From: Synaphobranchus kaupii
Taxonomy: Eukaryota > Chordata > Actinopteri > Anguilliformes > Synaphobranchidae
NCBI GenBank assembly: GCA_029718625.1
Contig: CM056396.1
Span: 27,367,075 to 27,431,074, forward strand
Reading direction: 5' to 3'
Length of the DNA stretch: 64,000 bases
Shown here: positions 46,706 through 58,380 of the stretch, one piece after another
How the letters are laid out: each line of letters opens with the position of its first letter
Position numbering within the stretch: the first letter of the stretch is position 1
Program-made: the position numbers and the translations under genes
The notes under the pieces: generated by a model
What the model saw: the letters and a program-made list of their open reading frames with translations, nothing else
What the model was told of the DNA's origin: nothing
Database searches by the model: none

Positions 46706-47654
46706 CTTAAGCGGGCTCAGTCCCTGTGCCGTAACCCGATCTTCTGGCACATAACTCAGAATTCTTTTCTTCTTTTGCTGTGATATTTGACCCCTGACCT
46801 TTCGAGCAGCCCTAGAGAGGAGAGGATGAAGTGTCCGCTGCCTCTCTCTTTTTCCCCTCGTACAAAAAAGCCCCCTGTTCGCACTAAAGCCCCCCCACCC
46901 CCTCTCCCTCCAAACACACACTCACAGGGCCACGCGGACACGTGTACACACACGCGCAAGCACGCACCCACCCATACGCACACACAGTTGTTCACACGAG
47001 GCTCAGCAATTACTTCAGTTGAATATGCTGTTCCAAACGTAACATCGGCTGTTTATTTCAAGTTGGGACGCTTCATCTGGAGTTTTCGTAAAAACAAAAA
47101 CTACATGTGAAAATGCTTTACAGATATAGTAACACATTTTTGTGAATGTTTAAATGGCTACAGAAACATGTACAACAAAAAGAACAGCACACAGAACCAA
47201 AGGGGGACATGAGCACACACACATGCACACAAACACAAACTAAATCTGGGAAAGATCGTAAGAAGTTAAAAGATTATGAAAGATAATGGCAAGCGGACCA
47301 GGTGGTTATAGTGGCGGGCGGCATGGTGTAAACTGCGGTTTGAACCCTTGACTGTAGGATCCAGCCTGCAGTCCCTTTATCTCTGCTAAATATGTTAGCC
47401 ACTGGGATTTTATTTCATACTCTGAAGACATTAGACTTCATTAGTCCATGGTAACATTTTCAGCGTTAAATCAACTCTTATAGAGTGCATATGAGCCGTA
47501 TTGGACATGTTTAAACTAATTAACACTGAAAGGTTTATCTCTGGAAGCTCAAAGTTACTTCTAAGTTTTAATTTCATGCAAAAACAGTAAGAAAGTGTGA
47601 CGTGCGTGTATAATTTGTTACTGCCCTGTAAAACTATTGAAAAAGGAACAAGCA
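46706..47654. other. Noncoding DNA, nothing recognised
   Basis: CA-rich patches (46910-46990 and 47210-47240) in otherwise unique-looking sequence. No exon of RARB or another known gene is visible on either strand. Confidence 0.55.
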
Positions 47655-47793
47655 TTCTCTGAGGAGTAGGTTTTTTGGAATGTTTTTTTCAAAATTCTAA
47701 GTCTGTGTTCTAGAGCTTTCAATTACCAGTAGTGATTGTTACATCAGCATTAGAATGTTCAGTTAAGAACATTCTAATCACATATTTGTGATC
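47655..47793. repeat. Dispersed repeat, copy 1 (pair of 49462-49605)
   Basis: It contains TCAATTACCAGTAGTGATTG, then TTAGAATGTTC-AGTTAA-GAACATTCTAA (an 11-bp-arm hairpin). The same order occurs at 49462-49605 with about 85-90% similarity by eye. Confidence 0.8.
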
Positions 47794-48895
47794 TTGTACC
47801 CTAAAGGGTTAAATATGCTGAATGCTCTGTTGAATGTCTTATTTGTGTTTTTTTTGGGCAGTTTGCAGGGCTCACAGGGGGTCAGTCACAGTGGTGGGCC
47901 CTCACCCCCGTGCAAAATGGATTTAAGACGGAGTGGTGCGTTCCTTTACCAAACTCTCGATGTGACTGATGCTGTGTAATGGGGTTGTCCCGCTCTGGGA
48001 GGGGTGGAACACTGGTTGAATAGGGTCCAAACTGAGACCCTGACACTTTCGGATCAGCAGGCGGTGGTAAAAAAAAAAACATTTTAGGATCGTAGCGTAA
48101 AAAAGCCACTCCCATTCACACTAGCCCTGGGATGTGGACTCACGATTACGGCTACAATTATGACGCTTGATTCATTTATCAGCTTTAGTTAAGCTACCTC
48201 TGTCTTATTCGAATATTCATTAGAATCGAAGACATTATGTCAAGTGGTTATGCACTTCATACTGAATTAATTGGCTGAGACCTGAACGTTGTTCCTGCTC
48301 ACAAGGGTCACACATATTATACGCAGTATTTCAATTTAAAAAATAAACTGCTATGTTTCACAGATTAAAATGAACAGCAGCCTAAATTTAAAACAGAGGT
48401 ATGTTTAGGTAATCAGATATTTCCAGCCACAAAAGGCAAGGATTAAAGCTTAAGTAATGTTACTATGCACCTAACAAAAAACATTTGGTGAATTTTTTAA
48501 AAGAAAAAAGGAATTGAAATGAAAAGGTACAGGACACTGTATAATAATGTAGCTCTGCCTTTTTCTCCTGAAGCCAAGCCTCCATGCGTGGGCCTCTGCC
48601 ATGAAAGATAGCATAATACATTAATAAATTATTAATTACTTGAACTAATTTCTTTGCATTTTGTTTGTTGAATTGATTATATTTGGATTGTTTATCAACC
48701 ATTTCCTTGTGGAAATTAAATATTTAAAATATTGAAGATGTCTCCCTTGCGCTAGAAACATGATGTAGGGTTATGCAAGATTAGGGTCATGTTTAGGAGC
48801 TTGGAGGGAGACAATGGATGAGAGCAACAGTTAATCTTTGATCTTGGATGATCAAATTCTTTTCACTTTTGTGATTTAAGACAATGGGCTTGACT

Positions 48896-49046
48896 TAAGA
48901 CCTTCAGTGTGTGCAAAACATTTTAGCACATGCTAAACCAATAACATGACCAATGATTGGTCATGGTATTTGTTTTGCACCAATCATTGGTTATGATATT
49001 AGTTTTGTGTGTGCTAAAAGGTTTTGCACACACTAAAGGTCTAAAA
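48896..49046. repeat. 150-bp near-palindromic element
   Basis: AAGACCTTCAGTGTGTGCAA...ACCAATGATTGGT on the left is mirrored as ACCAATCATTGGT...TTGCACACACTAAAGGTCT on the right. It looks like a small foldback MITE; no clear target duplication was identified. Confidence 0.65.
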
Positions 49047-49461
49047 TCACACCCTTATATGCATTATCATATTTTTTCAGTGAAATCCATTTTTCATAAC
49101 TGATTTCAAACCTATTTCTTTGTATTTTTGTTATTGAACTGATGATATTTAAGCGGCTTATCTTCAATTTTATTGAATCATTTTTATATTTCAATTATTT
49201 AAGATGACTTCTTGATGACTATATTAGGGATTGGGGTTCAAATTAGTTTTGGGGTTAGGAATGTGGTAAGCGTTAGCGTTGAGGCAAGATTTTGGTTGTG
49301 TTCAGGAGCAAAGGGCAAGGGTTATCTAATTTTCGTTGATCCAAACTTTTTTGCTTGTGGGATGTAACACAATATTTTTCAGTGAAATTGTTTTTTTACT
49401 AAATAAATAAATTTAAACATATTACTATTACTTATTATTTCAGTTTTCAGTCATGATTTAA

Positions 49462-49605
49462 CCTTTGAAGAGTAGGTTTTTGACAATGTTTTTTCAAAAT
49501 TCCAAATCGGTGTTCGAGAATTCCATTGCTTTTCAATTACCAGTAGTGATCGTTACATCAGAATTAGAATGTTCAGTTAAGAAAATTCTAATCACACATT
49601 TGATC
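49462..49605. repeat. Dispersed repeat, copy 2 (pair of 47655-47793)
   Basis: Same hairpin core TTAGAATGTTC-AGTTAAGAA as copy 1. The sequence between the two copies also contains a weaker duplication (about 48630-48890 against 49110-49370). Confidence 0.78.
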
Positions 49606-49863
49606 TCTTTTTCCATGAAAGCTTCTACAAATTAAATCTTATGTTGTATGTTTTCTCATTTTTGCATTACAGAATTTTTGTGATGCTGATGTCCACCAGA
49701 AATTGGGCACTAGAGCATGTTTTGGTCCGCTATGACATATTTTTCACTTGGAAGCATAACCCCACAAATGGCTTTAATTTTTCGGTTGCATTTGGAAATA
49801 AAAAATGGGAATGGCTCCATCAAATCACAGGGTCCTGAAAAACTCCCAACAGGCTTCAGAATG

Positions 49864-49865
<2 letters not shown>

Positions 49866-49952
<87 letters not shown>

Positions 49953-49960
49953 GCGTGCGA
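49866..49960. repeat. (TG)n microsatellite
   Basis: TG repeat with one TTG interruption. Confidence 0.97.
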
Positions 49961-51054
49961 TACCCTCCAGGACAGGCCAGGGTGTGAAGGAGACAGCGAA
50001 ACCCAATGCTCATTTACCGTAAGGAGAGAACAGGACATGGAAGGACTGGGAACATTCGCCCCAAATGGAGGACATAGGGGTCCATCCAACACAAACAGAG
50101 CCGGGTCCCCCTCTCACAAGGACCCGTCAGAAGCTTCACACACCCCGCCCCCCCCCCAGAGAACCCCGTTCCCAGCCGTCAGGTCAATGACACATTGGGC
50201 AACATTCTGGTCAGTGCTCTGTTTTTGGGACTGGATATTTGGGGGGGGGGTGTGATAGTGTGTCTGTAAAATCTCTGTGGCCAGCAGAGAGAGGCAGAAA
50301 CACGACCATTTGTCAACCTTTCAGAGTTTATCACTTAAGTGACTCTGCAGATGTCAGTTAACTCTGTGAAATGTGAAGCATTTACTGTTTTTTTTTTTTT
50401 TTCTGAGGCCAGAAAAACTTGGGGCGGTGTTTTTTCAGTGTTGCGACAGCTGCCCGCTGACCCAGTGCGATGAGGGGGCGTTGCAATCAAAAGATTTTGG
50501 CTGCCCCTGTTCTGTCCCAGTTCCTGCGTTCCAGATCAGTTGCCTTAGCCAGAAAAAAAGAGAGAAATGGTCAAGCTGACAGTTTTGCTTTTTCTCCCTC
50601 TGTCTAAAGAAAGTCTTCTTCCAAAAGCGCTAAAAATGTGCTCCCACCCCCGACACGACCCACTCAACCTTCCCCCGCTCTCCGGCTTGCTCTGAAAAGC
50701 CAAGCTCTCGGGAGAGAAAAGGGTAAGAGTTGGGGTCGCGGGGAGACAATGACTCGAGGAGCCAGAGGTCACGCTGCCTGTGTTCGGATGCTCTGCCGGG
50801 CTGCACGGCGCGGTCCAGCGGTTGTCCGTGTGTGATCAAGGACGCGGTTTTTTTTTGTTTGAGAGCGCGGGATCGTACGTGTCAAGCCGTTCCGATGGAC
50901 GGAAAGACAATAGGTGCCGTTTCTTTTCCCGCCAAGGAGAACGGCCCCTGGACTCTTCTCGGTTTGCCAAACATCTGCACCTTCCCAGATTAACTCTCCA
51001 CTTATTAGCGCATTTTATTAGTGGCTGGCCTCTCAAAACATTCACACGTCCATG
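49961..51054. other. Noncoding DNA, nothing recognised
   Basis: Moderately GC-rich around 50640-50960 with a polyT run at about 50390-50402. Overlapping short open frames on both strands show no recognised domain. No retinoic acid response element or RARB upstream exon was identified. Confidence 0.5.
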
Positions 51055-54000
51055 AATTATAGACTGCAACATTACAGGCCTTTAGCAGTGCAGACTGAAT
51101 CATTACATTACAGGCATTTAGCAGTGCAGACTGCAACATTACATTACAGGCATTTAGCAGTGCAGACTGCAACATTACATTACATGCATTTAGCAGTGCA
51201 GACTGCAACATTACATTACAGGCATTTAGCAGTGCAGACTGAAACATTACATTACATGCATTTAGCAGTGCAGACTGCAACATTACATTACAGGCATTTA
51301 GCAATGCAGACTGCAACATTACATTACAGGCATTTAGCAATGCAGACTGCAACATTACATTACAGGCATTTAGCAGTGCAGACTGCAACATTACATTACA
51401 GGCCTTTAGCAGTGCAGACTGAATCATTACATTACAGGCATTTAGCAGTGCAGACTGCAACATTACATTACAGGCATTTAGCAATGCAGACTGCAACATT
51501 ACATTACAGGCATTTAGCAGTGCAGACTGCAACATTACATTACAGGCCTTTAGCAGTGCAGACTGAATCATTACATTACAGGCATTTAGCAATGCAGACT
51601 GCAACATTACATTACAGGCATTTAGCAGTGCAGACTGCAACATTACATTACAGGCAATTAGCAATGCAGACTGCAACATTACATTACAGGCATTTAGCAA
51701 TGCAGACTGCAACATTACATTACAGGCATTTAGCAGTGCAGACTGCAACATTACATTACAGGCAATTAGCAGTGCAGACTGAACATTACATTACAGGCAA
51801 TTAGCAGTGCAGACTGCAACATTACATTACAGGCAATTAGCAATGCAGACTGCAACATTACATTACAGGCATTTAGCAGTGCAGACTGCAACATTACATT
51901 ACAGGCATTTAGCAGTGCAGACTGCAACATTACATTACAGGCATTTAGCAATGCAGACTGCAACATTACATTACAGGCAATTAGCAGTGCAGACTGCAAC
52001 ATTACATTACAGGCAATTAGCAATGCAGACTGCAACATTACATTACAGGCATTTAGCAGTGCAGACTGCAACATTACATTACAGGCATTTAGCAGTGCAG
52101 ACTGCAACATTACATTACAGGCATTTAGCAATGCAGACTGCAACATTACATTACAGGCATTTAGCAGTGCAGACTGCAACATTACATTACAGGCAATTAG
52201 CAGTGCAGACTGAACATTACATTACAGGCGTTTAGCAGTGCAGACTGCAACATTACATTACAGGCATTTAGCAATGCAGACTGCAACATTACATTACAGG
52301 CGTTTAGCAGTGCAGAATGCAACATTACACTACAGGCATTTAGCAGTGCAGACTGCAACATTACATTACAGGCATTTAGCAATGCAGACTGCAACATTAC
52401 ATTACAGGCATTTAGCAATGCAGACTGCAACATTACATTACAGGCATTTAGCAGTGCAGACTGCAACATTACATTACAGGCATTTAGCAGTGCAGACTGC
52501 AACATTACATTACAGGCATTTAGCAGTGCAGACTGCAACATTACATTACAGGCAATTAGCAGTGCAGACTGAACATTACATTACAGGCAATTAGCAGTGC
52601 AGACTGCAACATTACATTACAGGCATTTAGCAATGCAGACTGCAACATTACATTACAGGCAATTAGCAGTGCAGACTGCAACATTACATTACAGGCGTTT
52701 AGCAGTGCAGACTGCAACATTACATTACAGGCAATTAGCAGTGCAGACCGCAACATTACATTACAGGCATTTAGCAGTGCAGACTGCAACATTACATTAC
52801 AGGCAATTAGCAGTGCAGACTGCAACATTACATTACAGGCATTTAGCAGTGCAGACTGCAACATTACATTACAGGCAATTAGCAGTGCAGACTGAACATT
52901 ACATTACAGGCAATTAGCAGTGCAGACTGCAACATTACATTACAGGCATTTAGCAATGCAGACTGCAACATTACATTACAGGCAATTAGCAGTGCAGACT
53001 GCAACATTACATTACAGGCGTTTAGCAGTGCAGACTGCAACATTACATTACAGGCGTTTAGCAGTGCAGACTGCAACATTACATTACAGGCAATTAGCAG
53101 TGCAGACTGCAACATTACATTACAGGCGTTTAGCAATGCAGACTGCAACATTACATTACAGGCAATTAGCAGTGCAGACTGCAACATTACATTACAGGCG
53201 TTTAGCAGTGCAGACTGCAACATTACATTACAGGCGTTTAGCAGTGCAGACTGCAACATTACATTACAGGCATTTAGCAGTGCAGACTGCAACATTACAT
53301 TACAGGCAATTAGCAGTGCAGACTTAACATTACATTACAGGCATTTAGCAATGCAGACTGCAACATTACATTACAGGCGTTTAGCAGTGCAGACTGCAAC
53401 ATTACATTACAGGCATTTAGCAGTGCAGACTGCAACATTACATTACAGGCAATTAGCAGTGCAGACTTAACATTACATTACAGGCATTTAGCAATGCAGA
53501 CTGCAACATTACATTACATGCAATTAGCAGTGCAGACTGCAACATTACATTACAGGCATTTAGCAGTGCAGACTGCAACATTACATTACAGGCATTTAGC
53601 AGTGCAGACTGCAACATTACATTACAGGCATTTAGCAGTGCAGACAGCAACATTACATTACAGGCATTTAGCAATGCAGACTGAAACATTACATTACAGG
53701 CATTTAGCAGTGCAGACAGCAACATTACATTACAGGCATTTAGCAATGCAGACTGAAACATTACATTACAGGCCTTTAGCAGTGCAGACTGAAACATTAC
53801 ATTGCAGGCATTTAGCAGTGCAGACTGAACATTACATTACAGGCAATTAGCAGTGCAGACTGCAACATTACATTACAGGCATTTAGCAATGCAGACTGCA
53901 ACATTACATTACAGGCATTTAGCAATGCAGAATGCAACATTACACTACAGGCATTTAGCAGTGCAGACTGCAACATTACATTACAGGCATTTAGCAATGC

Positions 54001-55240
54001 AGACTGCAACATTACATTACAGGCATTTAGCAATGCAGACTGCAACATTACATTACAGGCAATTAGCAGTGCAGACTGCAACATTACATTACAGGCATTT
54101 AGCAGTGCAGACTGCAACATTACATTACAGGCATTTAGCAGTGCAGACTGCAACATTACATTACAGGCAATTAGCAGTGCAGACTGAACATTACATTACA
54201 GGCAATTAGCAGTGCAGACTGCAACATTACATTACAGGCATTTAGCAATGCAGACTGCAACATTACATTACAGGCAATTAGCAGTGCAGACTGCAACATT
54301 ACATTACAGGCGTTTAGCAGTGCAGACTGCAACATTACATTACAGGCAATTAGCAGTGCAGACTGCAACATTACATTACAGGCATTTAGCAGTGCAGACT
54401 GCAACATTACATTACAGGCAATTAGCAGTGCAGACTGCAACATTACATTACAGGCATTTAGCAGTGCAGACTGCAACATTACATTACAGGCAATTAGCAG
54501 TGCAGACTGAACATTACATTACAGGCAATTAGCAGTGCAGACTGCAACATTACATTACAGGCATTTAGCAATGCAGACTGCAACATTACATTACAGGCAA
54601 TTAGCAGTGCAGACTGCAACATTACATTACAGGCGTTTAGCAGTGCAGACAGCAACATTACATTACAGGCGTTTAGCAGTGCAGACTGCAACATTACATT
54701 ACAGGCATTTAGCAGTGCAGACTGCAACATTACATTACAGGCAATTAGCAGTGCAGACTTAACATTACATTACAGGCATTTAGCAATGCAGACTGCAACA
54801 TTACATTACATGCAATTAGCAGTGCAGACTGCAACATTACATTACAGGCATTTAGCAGTGCAGACTGCAACATTACATTACAGGCATTTAGCAGTGCAGA
54901 CTGCAACATTACATTACAGGCATTTAGCAGTGCAGACAGCAACATTACATTACAGGCATTTAGCAATGCAGACTGAAACATTACATTACAGGCCTTTAGC
55001 AGTGCAGACTGAAACATTACATTGCAGGCATTTAGCAGTGCAGACTGAACATTACATTACAGGCAATTAGCAGTGCAGACTGCAACATTACATTACAGGC
55101 CTTTAGCAGTGCAGACTGAATCATTACAGGCATTTAGCAGTGCAGACTGAAACATTACATTGAAGGCATTTAGCAGTACAGACTGAATCATTACATTACA
55201 GGCATTTAGCAGTGCAGACTGAAACATTACATTGCAGGCT
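51055..55240. repeat. 36-bp satellite derived from a SINE/L2 tail, about 116 copies
   Basis: The unit reads ACATTACATTACAGGCATTT then AGCAGTGCAGACTGCA. The first part is the reverse complement of the SINE 3' end (TAAATGCCTGTAATGTAATGT). Variants GGCAATTA, GGCGTTTA and GGCCTTTA and occasional 35-bp units mark blocks; blocks at 52197-53000 recur at 53812-54615 with an offset of 1615 bp. The array runs directly into the antisense SINE at 55241. Confidence 0.95.
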
Positions 55241-55453
55241 TTTAGCAGATGCTCTTATCCAGAGCTACTTACACAGCTTTTTGGATTTTTTTTCTTCATA
55301 ATATCCATCTATACTGAACCAATTCGGGTGAAGGACCTTGCTCAAGGTAACTCACCTGGTAGGACACTGTACTACGACAGTGTCCTACCTGGGAATCAAA
55401 CCTGCAACCTTTTGGTTACAAGCCCATTTCCTTAACCATTATACTACACTGCC
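55229..55453 (-). mobile_element. tRNA-derived SINE, antisense, adjoining the 36-bp satellite
   Basis: Reading on the - strand, it starts GGCAGTGTAGTATAATGGTT and has a tRNA-like head with a GGTTTGATTCC B box. A duplicated GTAGGACACTG stretch follows, then CTCTGGATAAGAGCATCTGC. Its tail end merges into the satellite. Confidence 0.88.
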
Positions 55454-55870
55454 CCAACACTGAAACCCCAGCTTCAGACTGCACCATTGGTTCCCCTCCC
55501 ACCCAGTTTTTTATTTATTTTATTGTCATTTTTTTAATACCAATTCAGGTGATGGTATTTTCATGGTTTTAGGTTATACGTTTGTGGTTTTATGTGTCCC
55601 TTCTTAGAACACAGGAAATCAATTGAAATTGACCTGAAATGCCCATCATTTTATCCTGAGATTATTGCAATTCATTCATTGAATTTCATTCCCATTTTCC
55701 TGAATTCATTGAATTGAAATGGAGTTGAACGAGATCACCCAGGTTAGCATCAGTGAGCACTAACAGCACCGCCAAAGATTGGGCCCACCGGGGCTGGGTC
55801 CCAATATTCTTCACTTCCCACCTCCCTTCCTCCACTCCCCCACTACCACTGCTCTCCTACCCGGAAGTAT

Positions 55871-56096
55871 GCATTACATTACATTATAGGCATTTAGCAG
55901 ACGCTCTTATCCAGAGCGACTTACACAACTTCTTATTACATTTATCCATTCATACAGCTGGATATATACTGAAGCAATTCAGGTTAAGTACCTTGCTCAA
56001 GGGTACAACAGCAGTGTCCGGCTGGGAATCGAACCTGCAACCTTTGGGTTACAAGTCCTGTTCCTTAACCATTATACTACACTGCCGGCAGTATGC
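55871..56096 (-). mobile_element. tRNA-derived SINE, antisense, with target duplication
   Basis: Complete element on the - strand: GGCAGTGTAGTATAATGGTT head, GGTTCGATTCC B box, and the tail hairpin CGCTCTGGATAAGAGCG ending in ATGTAATGT. AGTATGCA flanks both sides (about 55866-55873 and 56099-56106), a likely target duplication. Confidence 0.9.
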
Positions 56097-56254
56097 AAAA
56101 CTGCCTGAGCATTTAGAGTACAAGTATTTGCATGTACAGTATACAATGTACCTGCCATTGCGGTTTGCATCGAGACATTAATTAATATGTAACCATTAAT
56201 ACGTAATTAAGATGTAATCAGCAACATTAGATTAAAACACAAAGATCCGTTTCC

Positions 56255-56330
56255 GGGGCAAGGAGGAGAGGAGGTGGTAGTGGAGGAAAGGAGGAGAGGA
56301 GGTGGTAGTGGAGGAAGGGAGGGTGCTTTT
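56255..56330. repeat. GGAGGA-rich duplication (33 bp, two copies)
   Basis: GGAGAGGAGGTGGTAGTGGA repeated twice, purine-only DNA. Confidence 0.8.
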
Positions 56331-56621
56331 TTCGAGTATTTGGACGTACCCCAGTTTTCTGCACACTATCCGCTCCTGAGCCTACCCAAAATTCTTTGTA
56401 AAATGCGCTATATTACACGCTGACATTTCATTGGTTGATTAGTCTCCTATGAATGTTGAGTGAAAAGCAGCTTAGGGCCAATAAGCTGGCTCCTCCCACT
56501 TTATTAGTCGAGCACAATTTTATCACACCTGTGATATCGTTTTGCAATTCTAGTTGAAAAATAAAAAAACGATGCAGTTTTACCTGGAAATGTAATATTT
56601 CATATTATTTACGTTATAGAA

Positions 56622-56685
56622 TGCAACACGTTCGCCACACAACACGTTCGCACGCAACACGTTCGCACGCAACATCAGAACTGGA
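56622..56685. repeat. Short tandem repeat AACACGTTCGCACGC
   Basis: Three copies of a 15-16-bp unit AACACGTTCGC(A/C)ACGC, CpG-containing. Confidence 0.85.
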
Positions 56686-56939
56686 AAGGTTTCCTAAGGT
56701 TTTCATTCATGCATTCGGAATCTTTGCAGCTTGGACTCTTCCTGAACAACGTGATTGGCTGGAACAGACGGTGAAAGCGGAGGTTGAAGGATGGATGCGT
56801 TTGGTCGGACCCGCTGTGCGAAGCCTTAGGGGGCGTGGCTGGCTGCAGACGGCAAATAGGTGTCGGTGAAAGCTGGCTGTCAGATGGTTGCCATGGCAGC
56901 TGTGAATGTGGGGGCGGGCGGGCTGGACCCCGTGGCTAA

Positions 56940-57345
56940 CACACCAACCCCCGCCCCCCCCCCCCCCCCCCGAGCTCCAGACCTGTCCAAACACGACAAA
57001 CTCAAACGCAGGAATGTGTGGGATACAACCCCCTTCCCCCCACACCCCCCCCCCCCCCCCCCCCACCCACACACATCCCACTCCTTTTTTCCTTTTCTCT
57101 TCAGTATTTTTATTCTTCCACATTTTCCCCATCTTCTTTCTTCATTTTTATTTTTATTTTTTTAAATTCCGTCTCTGTTTGTGCTCACCTTGCTCTCCCA
57201 TCGCCCTCAGTATTGTTCAGGACCTCTCACATACATATATTCTCTCTCACACATATATTCTCACTTTCACATACATATATTCTTTCTCACACATATACAT
57301 TCTCATTCTCACTCTCTCATACATATATTCTCACTTTCACAAACA
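56940..57345. repeat. C-rich and CT-rich low-complexity region with CACATATATTCT repeats
   Basis: C homopolymers (56957-56972 and 57046-57064), pyrimidine-rich DNA, then four imperfect copies of TCTCACACATATATTCTC. Proline-rich open frames here are composition effects. Confidence 0.75.
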
Positions 57346-57480
57346 CTAGCATTCAAAAGTTTGGAATCACCCAGAAATGTTAATGTTTTTGAAAGAAATG
57401 TATACTTTTATTCATCAAAAGACATCCAAACACTTTGAAATAAACACTTCTCTATCTGTCAAATTTGGGCCTGTATTGGC
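57346..57480. mobile_element. Possible Tc1/mariner-type element fragment
   Basis: CACTAGCATTCAAAAGTTTG followed by GGAATCACCCAGAAATG resembles a terminal sequence common in fish DNA-transposon repeats. The opposite end was not found, so this is a fragment at best. Confidence 0.4.
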
Positions 57481-57548
57481 ACGCCAAATATCTGCACTGT
57501 CATGCAATGATAAAGTGTTTGCTTTTCAAAATCACATCATCTAACAGT

Positions 57549-57574
57549 TTCCCATGGGCCATGGCCCATGGGAA
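57549..57574. other. 26-bp perfect palindrome
   Basis: Centred on GGGCCATGGCCC with CCCATGGG on each side; the whole 26 bases equal their reverse complement. No repeat family recognised. Confidence 0.85.
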
Positions 57575-58194
57575 TTTTTTGTTTAGAGGCCATCTGAGGC
57601 AAACAACGTAAAAGTGCAAATACAGACTCAATGTGGTGACACTGTAGGCTAGCCAATATTTCATATAGGAGTGCCAAAGAAAAATAATTATACCACCACA
57701 TTTATGCATCTATCAAAGTTACTGTGAAGTGTATCTGACTTCTGATTTATATTGAACTCATATCAATCCAACAGGGAATCACTGTCAATCCAAGGAACTC
57801 AATTAAATTATTCTTCTGTCAACTAGACCAGACTACAGTTATAGGACACAGGACCGTGTATTTTGTTCCACAGAACAACACAATAGCAGCTAATAATATA
57901 ATGAAATCGTGAGGTTATGTTATTTTACCTGACCTTTGAGGTAAATTTCCGTAACAGACCTTAATTAACCTAGTAACGCTAAATTAGCCTACTATCAGAC
58001 ATGGTAGAAGGGAAATATATATAGAGTGAGAACATATGTACTGTATGTTAGAGAGAGAATATAGTGGAAATGTTGCTGTAGCTTATTTTGTTCTCTAGTG
58101 AGCCACATTTTTCTGGTTTTTGTCACCAACTGGAGATTTTATTATGATTTAAAAAAATAAATAAATGTATTTATTTCTTAGGGCAGTAGATGGG

Positions 58195-58280
58195 GTGATG
58201 GGGAGAGATAGAGAGGGAGAGGGAGGGAGAGAGAGAGAGAGAGAGAGAGGGAGGGAAGGAGAGGGAGGGAGGGAGAGACA
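58195..58280. repeat. (GA)n / GGGA purine tract
   Basis: Purine-only low complexity. It adjoins a tRNA-like sequence and may be the CT-rich tail of that - strand SINE. Confidence 0.85.
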
Positions 58281-58380
58281 TGCAACAAAGGTCGCGGGGC
58301 CGGATTTGAGCCACTGACGCCGTGGCTCGCAAAGAGCATGTGGATATTGCTCTACAGGCTACGCCACCGAGACACCCAAC
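58281..58380 (-). mobile_element. tRNA-like SINE head on the - strand
   Basis: On the - strand it reads GTGGCGTAGCCTGTAGAGC (A-box-like), GGCTCAAATCCGGCCCCG (B-box-like), then CCTTTGTTGCATGTCTCTCC and a pyrimidine tail. TTGCATGTC plus a CT tail is seen in a common teleost SINE type. Diverged. Confidence 0.6.

Noticed and set aside
51005..55070. Series of open frames of 75-250 codons (LNACNVMLQSAL / LAVQTATLHYRH)
   Set aside because: The 36-bp satellite is a multiple of 3; frames break wherever a 35-bp unit occurs.
56860..57383. Proline-rich open frames
   Set aside because: Produced by C homopolymers and pyrimidine-rich DNA; no domain, and frames overlap on both strands.
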